Both the position numbers and the translations under genes were made by a program. From contig NZ_JALJDX010000190.1 of assembly GCF_022952855.1 (NCBI RefSeq), positions 1-53,127 of the forward strand: a DNA stretch of 53,127 nt, read 5' to 3'. Source of the stretch: Pseudomonas sp. RGM2987. GTDB lineage: Bacteria > Pseudomonadota > Gammaproteobacteria > Pseudomonadales > Pseudomonadaceae. The notes under the pieces are model-generated. The model was not told where the DNA came from, made no database searches, and saw nothing but the letters and a program-made list of their open reading frames with translations. Shown in pieces: positions 1-10,708 of the stretch; the stretch's first letter is position 1, and the number at the start of each line of letters is the position of its first letter.

Positions 1-24
1 AGCGGGAGCAAGCTCCCTCGCCAC
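1..24. repeat. REP palindrome, half of a probable pair
   Basis: The first 24 bases are one REP unit (core GGGAGCAAGCTCCC). The same unit, in both orientations, occurs in the 7242-7328 and 48659-48786 elements. Its partner, if any, lies before the window. It sits just downstream of mupP, an intergenic position typical of Pseudomonas REPs. Confidence 0.8.
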
Positions 25-61
25 AACAGCAGTAGCGTCACCTTCCTGAGCAAAGCTCAGA

Positions 62-733
62 TCAGCAACTGCACAACGCGTTATCCAGCACTTCGCGCAG
101 CGCCGATGGGTGATCGATCACCACATCCGCGCCCCAGTGCCTGGGGTTGTCGTCCGGGTGGATGTAGCCGTAGGTCACCGCGCAGGTCTTGGTTCCGGCA
201 CTGCGGCCGGACTCGATGTCCCGCAGGTCGTCGCCCACGAACAGCACGCTGGCCGGGTCCAGGTCGAGCATCTTGCAGGCCAGGGTCAGGGGTTCCGGGT
301 CCGGCTTGCTGTTTTTCACGTGGTCCGGGCAGATCAGTACTTTCGAACGCTCGGCCAGGCCCAACTGCTGCATGATCGGTTCGGCGAAGCGCACCGGCTT
401 GTTGGTGACCACCCCCCAGATCAGGTTGGACGCCTCGATGTCCGCCAACACCTCGGCCATGCCATCGAACAGATGGCTGTGTACCGCGCACCCCTTGAGG
501 TAACGGTCGAGGAATTCCTGGCGCAGTTCCTCGAAGCCGGGGGACTCCGGATCCATGGAAAACGTCACCGCGACCATCGCCCGGGCGCCGCCCGAGATCT
601 CGTCGCGAATGTGCTGCGTGTTCATGGGCGGCAGGCCACGGTCGGCACGCATGGCCTGGCAAATGGCGATGAAGTCTGGCGCGGTGTCCAGCAGCGTGCC
701 GTCCATGTCGAAAAGAACTGCTTTGAGACGCAT
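62..733 (-). CDS. mupP: N-acetylmuramic acid 6-phosphate phosphatase MupP (HAD family)
   Basis: A 223-residue HAD-superfamily phosphatase. The nucleophile motif FDMDGT is at residues 8-13, with a T-N pair at 110-111, SKPDP at 142-146 and the acidic GDD motif at 167-169. Together these form the complete HAD active site, with a small cap domain between. It resembles Gph-type phosphoglycolate phosphatases, but the place directly after ubiG is that of P. aeruginosa MupP, which dephosphorylates MurNAc-6-phosphate in the cytoplasmic peptidoglycan recycling route that bypasses de novo synthesis and contributes to fosfomycin tolerance. It starts 4 bp after the ubiG stop, so the two are cotranscribed. 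The alternative is a generic phosphoglycolate phosphatase; the MupP call rests on synteny as well as on the fold. Confidence 0.85.
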   Translation of the reverse strand: MRLKAVLFDMDGTLLDTAPDFIAICQAMRADRGLPPMNTQHIRDEISGGARAMVAVTFSMDPESPGFEELRQEFLDRYLKGCAVHSHLFDGMAEVLADIEASNLIWGVVTNKPVRFAEPIMQQLGLAERSKVLICPDHVKNSKPDPEPLTLACKMLDLDPASVLFVGDDLRDIESGRSAGTKTCAVTYGYIHPDDNPRHWGADVVIDHPSALREVLDNALCSC

Positions 734-737
734 CGAC

Positions 738-1436
738 TTACTCCTCGCGAAGGGTCTGGATCATGTAGTTGACGTCAACGTCGGCGGCCAGCTTGTAATG
801 CTTGGTCAGCGGGTTGTAGGTCAGGCCGATGATGTCCTTGACGGTCAGCCCGGCCATGCGGCTCCAGGCGCCCAGCTCGGAAGGACGGATGAATTTCTTG
901 AAGTCGTGGGTGCCGCGGGGCAGCAGCTTCATGATGTACTCGGCGCCGATGATCGCGAACAGGTACGCCTTGGGGTTGCGGTTGATGGTGGAGAAAAACA
1001 CCTGGCCGCCCGGCTTGACCATGCTGAAGCAGGCGCGGATGACCGAAGACGGGTCCGGTACGTGTTCGAGCATCTCAAGGCAGGTGACCACGTCGAACTG
1101 GCCGGGCATTTCTTCGGCCAGGGCTTCGGCGGTAGTCTGCCGGTATTCCACGCTGACGCCGGATTCGAGTTGGTGCAGTTGCGCGACCGCCAGTGGCGCT
1201 TCGCCCATGTCGATGCCCATCACGGTCGCGCCGCGCAGGGCCATGGCTTCGCTGAGGATGCCGCCGCCGCAGCCGACATCGAGCACTTTCTTGCCGGCCA
1301 GGCTGACGCGCTCGTCAATCCAGTTGACCCGCAGCGGGTTGATGTCATGCAGCGGCTTGAATTCGCTTTCCCGGTCCCACCAGCGATGGGCCAGGGCTTC
1401 GAATTTGGCGATTTCGGCGTGGTCGACGTTGCTCAT
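738..1436 (-). CDS. ubiG: Ubiquinone biosynthesis O-methyltransferase UbiG
   Basis: A 232-residue class I SAM methyltransferase carrying out both O-methylations of the ubiquinone ring at the membrane surface. The SAM-binding motif I, DVGCGGG, is at residues 53-59. The N-terminus ([16 protein letters not shown]) is characteristic of UbiG. The family length is about 230-240 residues, so it is complete. ATG is preceded by a CGAGGA ribosome site. It lies between mtaD (60 bp upstream) and mupP (4 bp downstream) in a leftward transcription unit, the arrangement known from other Pseudomonas. Confidence 0.95.
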   Translation of the reverse strand: MSNVDHAEIAKFEALAHRWWDRESEFKPLHDINPLRVNWIDERVSLAGKKVLDVGCGGGILSEAMALRGATVMGIDMGEAPLAVAQLHQLESGVSVEYRQTTAEALAEEMPGQFDVVTCLEMLEHVPDPSSVIRACFSMVKPGGQVFFSTINRNPKAYLFAIIGAEYIMKLLPRGTHDFKKFIRPSELGAWSRMAGLTVKDIIGLTYNPLTKHYKLAADVDVNYMIQTLREE

Positions 1437-1469
1437 GTGCAGATCCTCGAAAAACTTGAAAATTCAGAT

Positions 1470-1493
1470 GCCCCGAGCCGCGGCTCAAGGGGC
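1470..1493 (-). terminator. Stem-loop between mtaD and ubiG, possible attenuator
   Basis: GCCCC at 1470-1474 pairs with GGGGC at 1489-1493, and GAG at 1475-1477 with CTC at 1484-1486. Read on the minus strand, the hairpin is followed by ATCTGAATTTT and then a run of five T, 24-28 bp before the ubiG start. It may partly terminate mtaD transcripts. The T-rich stretch is interrupted, so leakage is likely. Confidence 0.4.
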
Positions 1494-1496
1494 GGG

Positions 1497-2828
1497 TTAT
1501 TCGTTGTGGCCGCTGATACGACGGCCCCAGGCCTGAGCCGTGGCGGTCAATTGCGCTTCGTCCTGGCGTGTCAGGCGGCCATCCTCCAGCAACGGCTTGC
1601 CGGCCACCCATAGGTACTTCACGCAATCGCGACCGGTGGCGTAGATCAGTTGCGACACCGGGTCGTAGACCGGCTGCTGCGCCAGCCCCGACAGGTCGAA
1701 GGCCACCAGGTCGGCGGCCTTGCCGACTTCCAGCGAGCCGACGGTCGCTTCGATACCCAGGGCCCGGGCGCCATTGAGCGTGGCCATGCGCAGCGCCCGA
1801 TGGGCGTCCAGGGCCGAGGCCGATCCCGCCACAGCCTTGGCCAGCAGGGCAGCGGTACGGGTTTCGCCCAGCAGATCGAGGTCGTTGTTGCTCGCCGCGC
1901 CATCGGTGCCGATCGCCACATTGACCCCGGCCTGCCACAGACGCTCCACCGGACAGAAGCCGCTGGCCAGCTTGAGGTTCGATTCCGGACAATGGATCAC
2001 GCTGCTATTGCTTTCTACCAGCAAGGCCTGGTCTTCATCACTGATTTGCGTCATGTGCACCGCCTGGAAGCGCGGCCCCAGCAAGCCCAGCCGGCCCAGG
2101 CGAGCCATCGGTCGTTCACCGGTCCGGTCCACCGCCTGCTGCACCTCGAATGCGGTTTCGTGGACATGCATGTGAATCGCGGCGTCCAGCTCCTCGGCGA
2201 TCACGCGGATTTTCTCCAGGTTGCCATCGTCTACGGTGTACGGCGCGTGCGGGCCGAATGCGACTTTGATCCGCGGATGATGCTTGAGGTCGCCGAACAA
2301 CTCGATGCCCTGACGAATGGCTTCGTCAGCGTTGGCCGCACCGGGGATCGGGAAGTCGAGGATCGGAATCGAAATCTGCGCGCGAATACCACTGTCGTGG
2401 ACGCATTCGCTGGCAACCTTGGGGTAGAAATACATGTCAGAGAAACAGGTGATGCCGCCCTTGATCTGCTCCGCGATCGCCAGGTCGGTGCCATCGCGCA
2501 CGAACGTTTCATCGACCCATTTGGCCTCGGCCGGCCAGATGTGCTGTTCGAGCCAGGTCATCAGGGGCAAGTCGTCGGCCAAGCCGCGGAACAGGGTCAT
2601 GGCGGCATGCCCATGGGCGTTGATCAGGCCGGGACTGAGCAGCATGCCGGGCAGTTCCCGGACCTGGACGGCGTCACACTTGAGGGCTTCGGCCCGTGGG
2701 CCGATGAAGACGATGCAACCGTCACGAATGCCCAGGCCATGATCCTTGAGCACGACACCGGCGGGTTCGACAGGCACCAACCAGGTCGGCAGCAATAATA
2801 AGTCGAGCGCAACGGCAGGCTTGGGCAT
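1497..2828 (-). CDS. mtaD: 5-methylthioadenosine / S-adenosylhomocysteine deaminase (amidohydrolase)
   Basis: A 443-residue amidohydrolase of the TRZ/ATZ subgroup. The metal-binding HxH is at residues 72-74 (NAHGHAAM), a histidine-rich HMHVHE segment follows in the middle, and [10 protein letters not shown] carries the conserved metal-binding Asp. In P. aeruginosa the syntenic gene (PA3170) was characterised as a methylthioadenosine deaminase giving methylthioinosine, the first step of a salvage route that passes through methylthioribose-1-phosphate, the substrate of MtnA. That fits the divergent placement against mtnA 106 bp away. The enzyme is cytoplasmic. Annotation pipelines often call it simply TRZ/ATZ hydrolase; the exact substrate is inferred from synteny. 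Confidence 0.8.
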   Translation of the reverse strand: MPKPAVALDLLLLPTWLVPVEPAGVVLKDHGLGIRDGCIVFIGPRAEALKCDAVQVRELPGMLLSPGLINAHGHAAMTLFRGLADDLPLMTWLEQHIWPAEAKWVDETFVRDGTDLAIAEQIKGGITCFSDMYFYPKVASECVHDSGIRAQISIPILDFPIPGAANADEAIRQGIELFGDLKHHPRIKVAFGPHAPYTVDDGNLEKIRVIAEELDAAIHMHVHETAFEVQQAVDRTGERPMARLGRLGLLGPRFQAVHMTQISDEDQALLVESNSSVIHCPESNLKLASGFCPVERLWQAGVNVAIGTDGAASNNDLDLLGETRTAALLAKAVAGSASALDAHRALRMATLNGARALGIEATVGSLEVGKAADLVAFDLSGLAQQPVYDPVSQLIYATGRDCVKYLWVAGKPLLEDGRLTRQDEAQLTATAQAWGRRISGHNE

Positions 2829-2934
2829 CGTGGAACGGTTCCATGGGGTATAAAGGATGGCGAAGTATACCCGAGCGTCTTCGCGGAGGGATCGCTATAA
2901 TCGGCGGCTTTTGTTCATGAGTGCGGGGTGAAGG
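2829..2934. promoter_or_regulatory. Divergent promoter region mtaD / mtnA
   Basis: This 106-bp spacer separates divergent genes. A perfect TATAAT is at 2896-2901 facing mtnA, about 34 bp before its ATG. A TATACT on the minus strand (2864-2869) faces mtaD. No strong -35 is visible at ideal spacing for either. GGTGAAGG just before 2935 can serve as the mtnA ribosome site. Confidence 0.5.
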
Positions 2935-4011
2935 ATGCGCGATCGACTGTTGGCTGCGGAGAAGGTGAAGGCCATCGATTGGCGGGACAGCACCCTGTAC
3001 CTGCTGGATCAGCGCGTGTTGCCGTTCGAGCAGAACTGGATCGCCTGCACCACCGCGCTCGACGTGGCCGAGGCGATTCGCTCCCGGGTGGTGCGCGGCG
3101 CGCCGGCCATCGGCATCAGTGCAGCCTATGCGGTCGTGCTGGCTGCGCGGGCCAGGATGGCAGCGGGTGGTGACTGGCAAGCGGCGCTGGAGGCCGACTT
3201 TGCGCTGCTGGCCGACGCCCGGCCTACGGCAGTCAACCTGCTCTGGGTGCTGGAGCGTATGCGTGATCGTCTCGGACGCCTCAAAGAGCATACCGAGCCG
3301 CTGGCGGTCCTCGAGGCCGAAGCCGTCGCGATCCATGAAAGCGACCGCGAAGCCAACCTGACCATGGCCCAGCTCGGTGTCGACCTGATCCGCAAGCACC
3401 AGGGCAACGCCCAGGCCATCCTGACACATGGCAACACCGGCGCCCTGGTCACCGGCGGCTTCGGTACGGCACTGGGGGTGATTCGCGGCGCGTATAGCGA
3501 AGGCATGGTCGAGCGCGTCTATGCCGACGAGACCCGGCCGGGGCTGCAGGGCTCGCGGCTGACCGTGTGGGAACTGGCCGGCGAGGGCATTCCGGTGACC
3601 CTCAACGCCGACGCTGCGGCTGCCCATATCATGAAAACCAAGGGTGTGACGTGGGTCATCGTCGGTGCTGATCGCATTGCTGCCAATGGCGACGTAGTCA
3701 ACAGGATTGGTACCTATCAACTGGCGGTCTGCGCCATGCATCACGGCGTACGCTTCATGGTGGTGGCGCCGAGCTCCACTGTGGACATGGACCTGGCCAG
3801 TGGCGAGGAGTTGTCGATTGCCGAGCGCGATGGGCGCGAGCTGCTGAAAGTGGGTGACAAGCCGCTCGGCGCGGACACGGAGGCCTTCGATCCGATATTC
3901 GACGTGACCCCGGCGGACCTGATCGATGTCATCGTTACGGAGAAGGGCATCGTTGAGCGTCCGGATACGGCGAAAATTGCTCAATTGATGTGTCGTAAGC
4001 GGCTGCATTGA
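2935..4011 (+). CDS. mtnA: Methylthioribose-1-phosphate isomerase MtnA, with substituted catalytic Cys
   Basis: A 358-residue protein of the MtnA/eIF2B-alpha-like family, which converts methylthioribose-1-phosphate to the ribulose form in methionine salvage. VRGAPAIG (53-60), GADRI with the catalytic Asp at 246 and IGTYQLAV (258-265) are intact, and the length is normal. The conserved LTHCNTGAL segment reads LTHGNTGAL here, so the Cys known to be catalytic in B. subtilis MtnA is Gly166 (GGC instead of TGC). In ETRPWLQG the Trp is also Gly (residue 203, GGG instead of TGG). The frame is open and the rest well conserved, so activity may be altered or lost rather than the gene being decayed. The ATG follows a GGTGAAGG ribosome site. 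The gene diverges from mtaD, its pathway partner. Confidence 0.9.
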   Translation: MRDRLLAAEKVKAIDWRDSTLYLLDQRVLPFEQNWIACTTALDVAEAIRSRVVRGAPAIGISAAYAVVLAARARMAAGGDWQAALEADFALLADARPTAVNLLWVLERMRDRLGRLKEHTEPLAVLEAEAVAIHESDREANLTMAQLGVDLIRKHQGNAQAILTHGNTGALVTGGFGTALGVIRGAYSEGMVERVYADETRPGLQGSRLTVWELAGEGIPVTLNADAAAAHIMKTKGVTWVIVGADRIAANGDVVNRIGTYQLAVCAMHHGVRFMVVAPSSTVDMDLASGEELSIAERDGRELLKVGDKPLGADTEAFDPIFDVTPADLIDVIVTEKGIVERPDTAKIAQLMCRKRLH

Positions 4012-4034
4012 GTTTTGTCGCCTGGACCATTGCC

Positions 4035-4127
4035 TTCGCGAGCAAGCCCGCTCCCACATTGGATTTGTGCTGTTTTCGAAATCCCAGCCATACAAAAAAA
4101 CCATGTGGGAGCGGGCTTGCTCGCGAA
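4035..4127. repeat. Inverted REP pair, second REP family
   Basis: The unit at 4035-4058 and its exact reverse complement at 4104-4127 (core GGGAGCGGGCTTGCTC) flank 45 bp and can fold into one long hairpin. The sequence differs from the GAGGGAGCTTGCTCCC family seen elsewhere in the window. It lies directly downstream of the mtnA stop and may also act as a transcript end. Confidence 0.85.
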
Positions 4128-4454
4128 AGGGCCCCCACAGACACCAAATCCCCCGCATTTACCCCCATATTCTGCTTCCGTCCCCCCTCTAAGCCCCTCT
4201 GGCCGCATATCAGCCTGTCACCGGTCAACTAACTACGCACCATGCGCATCTGGGGGATAGGTGCGTGGCGGCTCTTGTGATAACATCCGGCGGTTTCCAA
4301 GGCTGCCCCACGAGGTGGCCTTTACTGCGCAGATCCATGGCATAACTCGTTGATTTGTCGTAAGTCGCTGCACGGCACCTGTCCTGCAGCGGCGAGCTTC
4401 GTTCGTCCCATCTGGATGTGCGAGGTTTCACCAGAAAAAGGAATCAGGCTTCTC
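4128..4454 (+). promoter_or_regulatory. gyrA upstream region
   Basis: 327 bp with no convincing gene. It opens with a C-rich stretch. TGTGATAAC around 4275-4284 resembles an extended -10 element. Other elements are not distinguishable by eye. An in-frame ATG at 4350 would add 35 residues to GyrA, but this extension is unlike the family's N-terminus, so the region is taken as untranslated. Confidence 0.35.
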
Positions 4455-7118
<2,664 letters not shown>

Positions 7119-7126
7119 GGACTCGC

Positions 7127-7160
7127 AGGGGGCGGATGAAAGTTCGCCCCCTTGTTGTTT
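7127..7160 (+). terminator. Rho-independent terminator of gyrA
   Basis: AGGGGGCG (7127-7134) pairs perfectly with CGCCCCCT (7145-7152) around a 10-nt loop, followed by a T-rich stretch (TGTTGTTTG). It starts 8 nt after the gyrA stop. Confidence 0.75.
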
Positions 7161-7241
7161 GTCCCTTTTGAAAATTTGCGACACTGCACATTCCCTTATG
7201 TGGGAGTCAATACTGCTCACCTGAAGGTTGTCTGAATCATT

Positions 7242-7328
7242 GTGGCGAGGGAGCTTGCTCCCGCTGGGCTGCGTAGCAGCCCTCTTGTGAGCGCTTCGCC
7301 CTCAAGCGGGAGCAGGCTCCTTCGCCAC
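7242..7328. repeat. REPIN (inverted REP doublet)
   Basis: REP units at 7242-7265 and 7305-7328 are near-perfect reverse complements (two mismatches) and flank a GC-rich spacer containing its own small palindrome (GGGCTGCGTAGCAGCCC). This is the form of mobile REPINs mobilised by RAYT transposases in fluorescent pseudomonads. No RAYT gene is in the window. Confidence 0.85.
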
Positions 7329-7402
7329 GGTTTCAGTCCTGCTCTTGGGTAGTAGTGTTGAATGAAGATTTATGTGACCACCAGATCAGAGCGAGATTGG
7401 AT

Positions 7403-8488
7403 GTGAGCAAGAGAGCCTATAACTTCTGTGCCGGCCCGGCGGCGCTTCCTGAAGCGGTCCTGAAGCGCGCCCAGGGTGAACTTCTCGACTGGCATGGCAA
7501 GGGCCTGTCCGTGATGGAAATGAGCCATCGCAGCGACGAGTTCGTGTCCATCGCCACCAAGGCCGAGCAGGACCTGCGTGATCTGCTGAACATCCCGTCC
7601 AACTACAAGGTGCTGTTCCTGCAAGGTGGTGCCAGCCAGCAGTTCGCTCAGATTCCGTTGAACCTGCTGCCGGAAAATGGCAAGGCCGACTATATCGACA
7701 CGGGTATCTGGTCGCAGAAAGCCATCGAAGAGGCTTCGCGCTACGGCCACGTCAACGTTGCCGCCACCGCCAAGCCCTACGACTACTTCGCCATTCCCGG
7801 CCAGAACGAGTGGAACCTGTCCAAGGACGCGGCCTACGTTCATTACGCACCGAACGAAACCATCGGCGGCCTGGAATTCAACTGGATTCCGGAAACCGGC
7901 GATGTGCCATTGGTCGCCGACATGTCCTCGGACATTCTCTCGCGTCCGGTGGACATCTCCCGTTTCGGCATGATCTACGCCGGCGCCCAGAAGAACATCG
8001 GCCCTAGCGGCATCCTGGTCAGCATCATTCGCGAAGACCTGCTGGGCCGCGCCCGTTCCCTGTGCCCGACCATGCTCAACTACAAGGTCGCGGCGGACAA
8101 CGGCTCGATGTACAACACGCCGCCGACCCTGGCCTGGTACCTGTCCGGCCTGGTGTTCGAGTGGCTGAAAGAGCAGGGCGGCGTCGAAGCCATTGGCAAG
8201 CTCAACGAAGTGAAGCAGCGCACGCTGTATGACTTCATCGACGCCAGCGGCTTGTACAGCAACCCGATCAACAAGACTGATCGCTCGTGGATGAACGTAC
8301 CGTTCCGCCTGGCCGACGACCGTCTGGACAAGCCGTTCCTGGCCGGTGCCGACGAGCGCGGGCTGCTGAACCTCAAGGGCCACCGTTCGGTCGGCGGCAT
8401 GCGCGCCTCCATCTACAACGCCGTGGACATCAATGCGGTCAACGCACTGATTGCCTACATGGCAGAGTTCGAGAAGGAACATGGCTGA
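7403..8488 (+). CDS. serC: Phosphoserine aminotransferase SerC
   Basis: 361 residues from a GTG start that yields the family N-terminus MSKRAYNFCAGPAALP. An ATG at 7355 in the same frame would add 16 residues absent from known SerC. A class V PLP aminotransferase, it converts 3-phosphohydroxypyruvate to phosphoserine, and 3-hydroxy-2-oxo-4-phosphonooxybutanoate in pyridoxal phosphate synthesis. The PLP lysine is Lys197 in YAGAQKNIGPSG. The C-terminal GHRSVGGMRAS phosphate-binding segment is present. Its stop overlaps the pheA ATG by one base, so it opens a coupled aromatic/serine operon. Confidence 0.97.
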   Translation: MSKRAYNFCAGPAALPEAVLKRAQGELLDWHGKGLSVMEMSHRSDEFVSIATKAEQDLRDLLNIPSNYKVLFLQGGASQQFAQIPLNLLPENGKADYIDTGIWSQKAIEEASRYGHVNVAATAKPYDYFAIPGQNEWNLSKDAAYVHYAPNETIGGLEFNWIPETGDVPLVADMSSDILSRPVDISRFGMIYAGAQKNIGPSGILVSIIREDLLGRARSLCPTMLNYKVAADNGSMYNTPPTLAWYLSGLVFEWLKEQGGVEAIGKLNEVKQRTLYDFIDASGLYSNPINKTDRSWMNVPFRLADDRLDKPFLAGADERGLLNLKGHRSVGGMRASIYNAVDINAVNALIAYMAEFEKEHG

Positions 8489-9582
8489 TGTCTGAGCAAG
8501 AACTCAAGGCGCTGCGCCTGCGCATCGACGCCCTCGACGAAAAGGTCCTGGAGTTGATCAGCGAGCGCGCGCGCTGCGCCCAGGAAGTCGCCCGGGTGAA
8601 GATGGCGTCCCTGGCCGAGGGTGAAGTGCCGGTGTTCTATCGTCCCGAGCGCGAGGCGCAGGTGCTCAAGCGCGTCATGGAGCGCAACAAGGGACCATTG
8701 AGCAACGAGGAAATGGCGCGGTTGTTCCGCGAGGTCATGTCCTCGTGCCTGGCCCTTGAGCAGCCATTGAAAGTCGCTTACCTGGGCCCTGAAGGCACCT
8801 TCACCCAGGCTGCTGCCATGAAGCACTTCGGTCACGCAGTGATCAGCAAGCCGATGGCGGCCATCGACGAAGTCTTCCGCGAAGTGGCGGCCGGCGCGGT
8901 GAATTTTGGCGTGGTGCCGGTGGAAAACTCCACCGAAGGCGCGGTCAACCACACGCTGGACAGCTTCCTCGAGCACGACATGGTGATCTGTGGCGAAGTC
9001 GAGCTGCGCATCCACCATCATTTGCTGGTGGGCGAGAACACCAAGACCGACAGCATCAGTCGGATCTATTCCCACGCCCAGTCGCTGGCCCAGTGCCGCA
9101 AGTGGCTGGACGCGCATTACCCGAATGTCGAGCGCGTGGCGGTATCGAGCAACGCCGAGGCGGCCAAGCGGGTCAAGGGCGAGTGGAACTCGGCGGCGAT
9201 TGCCGGCGACATGGCGGCCGGCCTCTACGGGCTGACGCGCCTGGCCGAAAAGATCGAGGACCGTCCGGACAACTCCACGCGGTTCCTAATGATCGGCAGC
9301 CAGGAAGTGCCGCCGACCGGCGACGACAAGACCTCGATCATCGTTTCCATGAGCAACAAGCCCGGCGCGCTCCATGAACTGCTGGTGCCGTTCCACGACA
9401 ACGGTATCGACCTGACCCGGATCGAGACCCGTCCGTCGCGCAGCGGTAAATGGACCTATGTGTTCTTCATCGACTTCGTCGGCCACCACCGCGATCCGCT
9501 GGTAAAAGGTGTGCTGGAGAAAATCAGTCAGGAAGCAGTGGCACTCAAGGTGCTGGGTTCCTACCCCAAAGCGGTTCTTTAA
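8488..9582 (+). CDS. pheA: P-protein: chorismate mutase / prephenate dehydratase
   Basis: 364 residues from the ATG overlapping the serC stop. Residues about 1-90 are an all-helical AroQ chorismate mutase. From about 94 the prephenate dehydratase begins (VAYLGPEGTFTQAA), including VPVENSTEG and the catalytic TRFLMIG. A C-terminal ACT regulatory domain follows (GALHELL, then ETRPS, the phenylalanine-binding motif). It makes phenylpyruvate for phenylalanine and is normally feedback-inhibited by phenylalanine through the ACT domain. The overlap with serC and the 13-bp gap to hisC indicate operon transcription. Confidence 0.97.
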   Translation: MSEQELKALRLRIDALDEKVLELISERARCAQEVARVKMASLAEGEVPVFYRPEREAQVLKRVMERNKGPLSNEEMARLFREVMSSCLALEQPLKVAYLGPEGTFTQAAAMKHFGHAVISKPMAAIDEVFREVAAGAVNFGVVPVENSTEGAVNHTLDSFLEHDMVICGEVELRIHHHLLVGENTKTDSISRIYSHAQSLAQCRKWLDAHYPNVERVAVSSNAEAAKRVKGEWNSAAIAGDMAAGLYGLTRLAEKIEDRPDNSTRFLMIGSQEVPPTGDDKTSIIVSMSNKPGALHELLVPFHDNGIDLTRIETRPSRSGKWTYVFFIDFVGHHRDPLVKGVLEKISQEAVALKVLGSYPKAVL

Positions 9583-9595
9583 GGGCGGATAGCAA

Positions 9596-10708
9596 ATGAG
9601 TGGCAACTTCCTCGCCCTGGCGCAGCCAGGCGTGCAACAACTCTCGCCTTACGTTCCGGGCAAGCCTGTGGACGAACTGGCGCGCGAGCTGGATCTGGAC
9701 CCGGCGAGCATCGTCAAGCTGGCGAGCAACGAAAACCCATTGGGGGCGAGCCCCAAGGCCCTGGAGGCGATCCGCGGTGCCGTTGCCGAGCTGACCCGCT
9801 ATCCCGACGGCAACGGCTTTGCCTTGAAAAGCCTGCTGGCCGAGCGCTGTGGTGTCGAGCTGAACCAAGTGACCTTGGGCAATGGTTCCAACGACATCCT
9901 TGAGTTGGTGGCGCGTGCCTACCTGGCGCCGGGTCTCAACGCCGTGTTCAGTGAGCACGCGTTCGCGGTCTATCCGATTGCCACTCAGGCCGTCGGCGCC
10001 GACGCCCACGTAGTCCCGGCCAAGGATTGGGGGCACGATCTGCCAGCCATGCTCGCCGCTATCGATGCCAACACCCGTGTGGTGTTCATCGCCAACCCGA
10101 ACAACCCGACCGGCACCTGGTTCGATGCCCAGGCCCTGGACGACTTCCTGCAAGACGTGCCCGAGCACGTGCTGGTGGTGTTGGACGAGGCTTATATCGA
10201 GTACGCAGAGGGCAGCGACTTGCCTGACGGCCTGGATTTCCTCGCGGCCTATCCGAACCTGCTGGTCTCGCGCACCTTCTCCAAGGCCTATGGCCTGGCG
10301 TCGCTGCGGGTCGGCTACGGCCTGTCCACTCCAGTGGTGGCCGACGTGCTGAACCGTGTGCGTCAGCCGTTCAACGTCAACAGCCTGGCCCTGGCCGCCG
10401 CCTGTGCTGCGTTGCAGGATGACGCCTACCTGGCTGAAAGCCGTCGCTTGAACGAGGCAGGCATGCAGCAACTGGAAGCCGGGTTTCGTGAGCTGGGCCT
10501 TGGCTGGATTCCATCCAAAGGCAACTTCATCTGCGTCGATATCGGCCGTGTCGCCGCGCCGGTGTTCCAGGGCTTGTTGCGTGAGGGCGTGATCGTGCGT
10601 CCGGTGGCCAACTACGGCATGCCGAACCACCTGCGCATCACCGTTGGCCTGCCGGCGGAAAACAGCCGTTTCCTTGAGGCGTTGAGCAAGGTCCTGGCTC
10701 GTGGTTGA
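9596..10708 (+). CDS. hisC: Histidinol-phosphate aminotransferase HisC (HisC2 type)
   Basis: A 370-residue fold-type I PLP aminotransferase with LASNENPLG (42-50), NPNNPTGT (168-174) and the PLP lysine at Lys230 in SRTFSKAYGLASLR. Its place inside the serC-pheA-hisC-tyrA/aroA run is that of the Pseudomonas HisC2 paralogue. Such enzymes also transaminate aromatic keto acids or prephenate, so a role in Phe/Tyr synthesis is as plausible as histidine synthesis. Its last 8 bases overlap the GTG start chosen for the next gene. Confidence 0.92.
   Translation: MSGNFLALAQPGVQQLSPYVPGKPVDELARELDLDPASIVKLASNENPLGASPKALEAIRGAVAELTRYPDGNGFALKSLLAERCGVELNQVTLGNGSNDILELVARAYLAPGLNAVFSEHAFAVYPIATQAVGADAHVVPAKDWGHDLPAMLAAIDANTRVVFIANPNNPTGTWFDAQALDDFLQDVPEHVLVVLDEAYIEYAEGSDLPDGLDFLAAYPNLLVSRTFSKAYGLASLRVGYGLSTPVVADVLNRVRQPFNVNSLALAAACAALQDDAYLAESRRLNEAGMQQLEAGFRELGLGWIPSKGNFICVDIGRVAAPVFQGLLREGVIVRPVANYGMPNHLRITVGLPAENSRFLEALSKVLARG

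Noticed and set aside
7370..8482. 370-codon open frame antisense to serC
   Set aside because: Shadow of serC with no recognisable domain.
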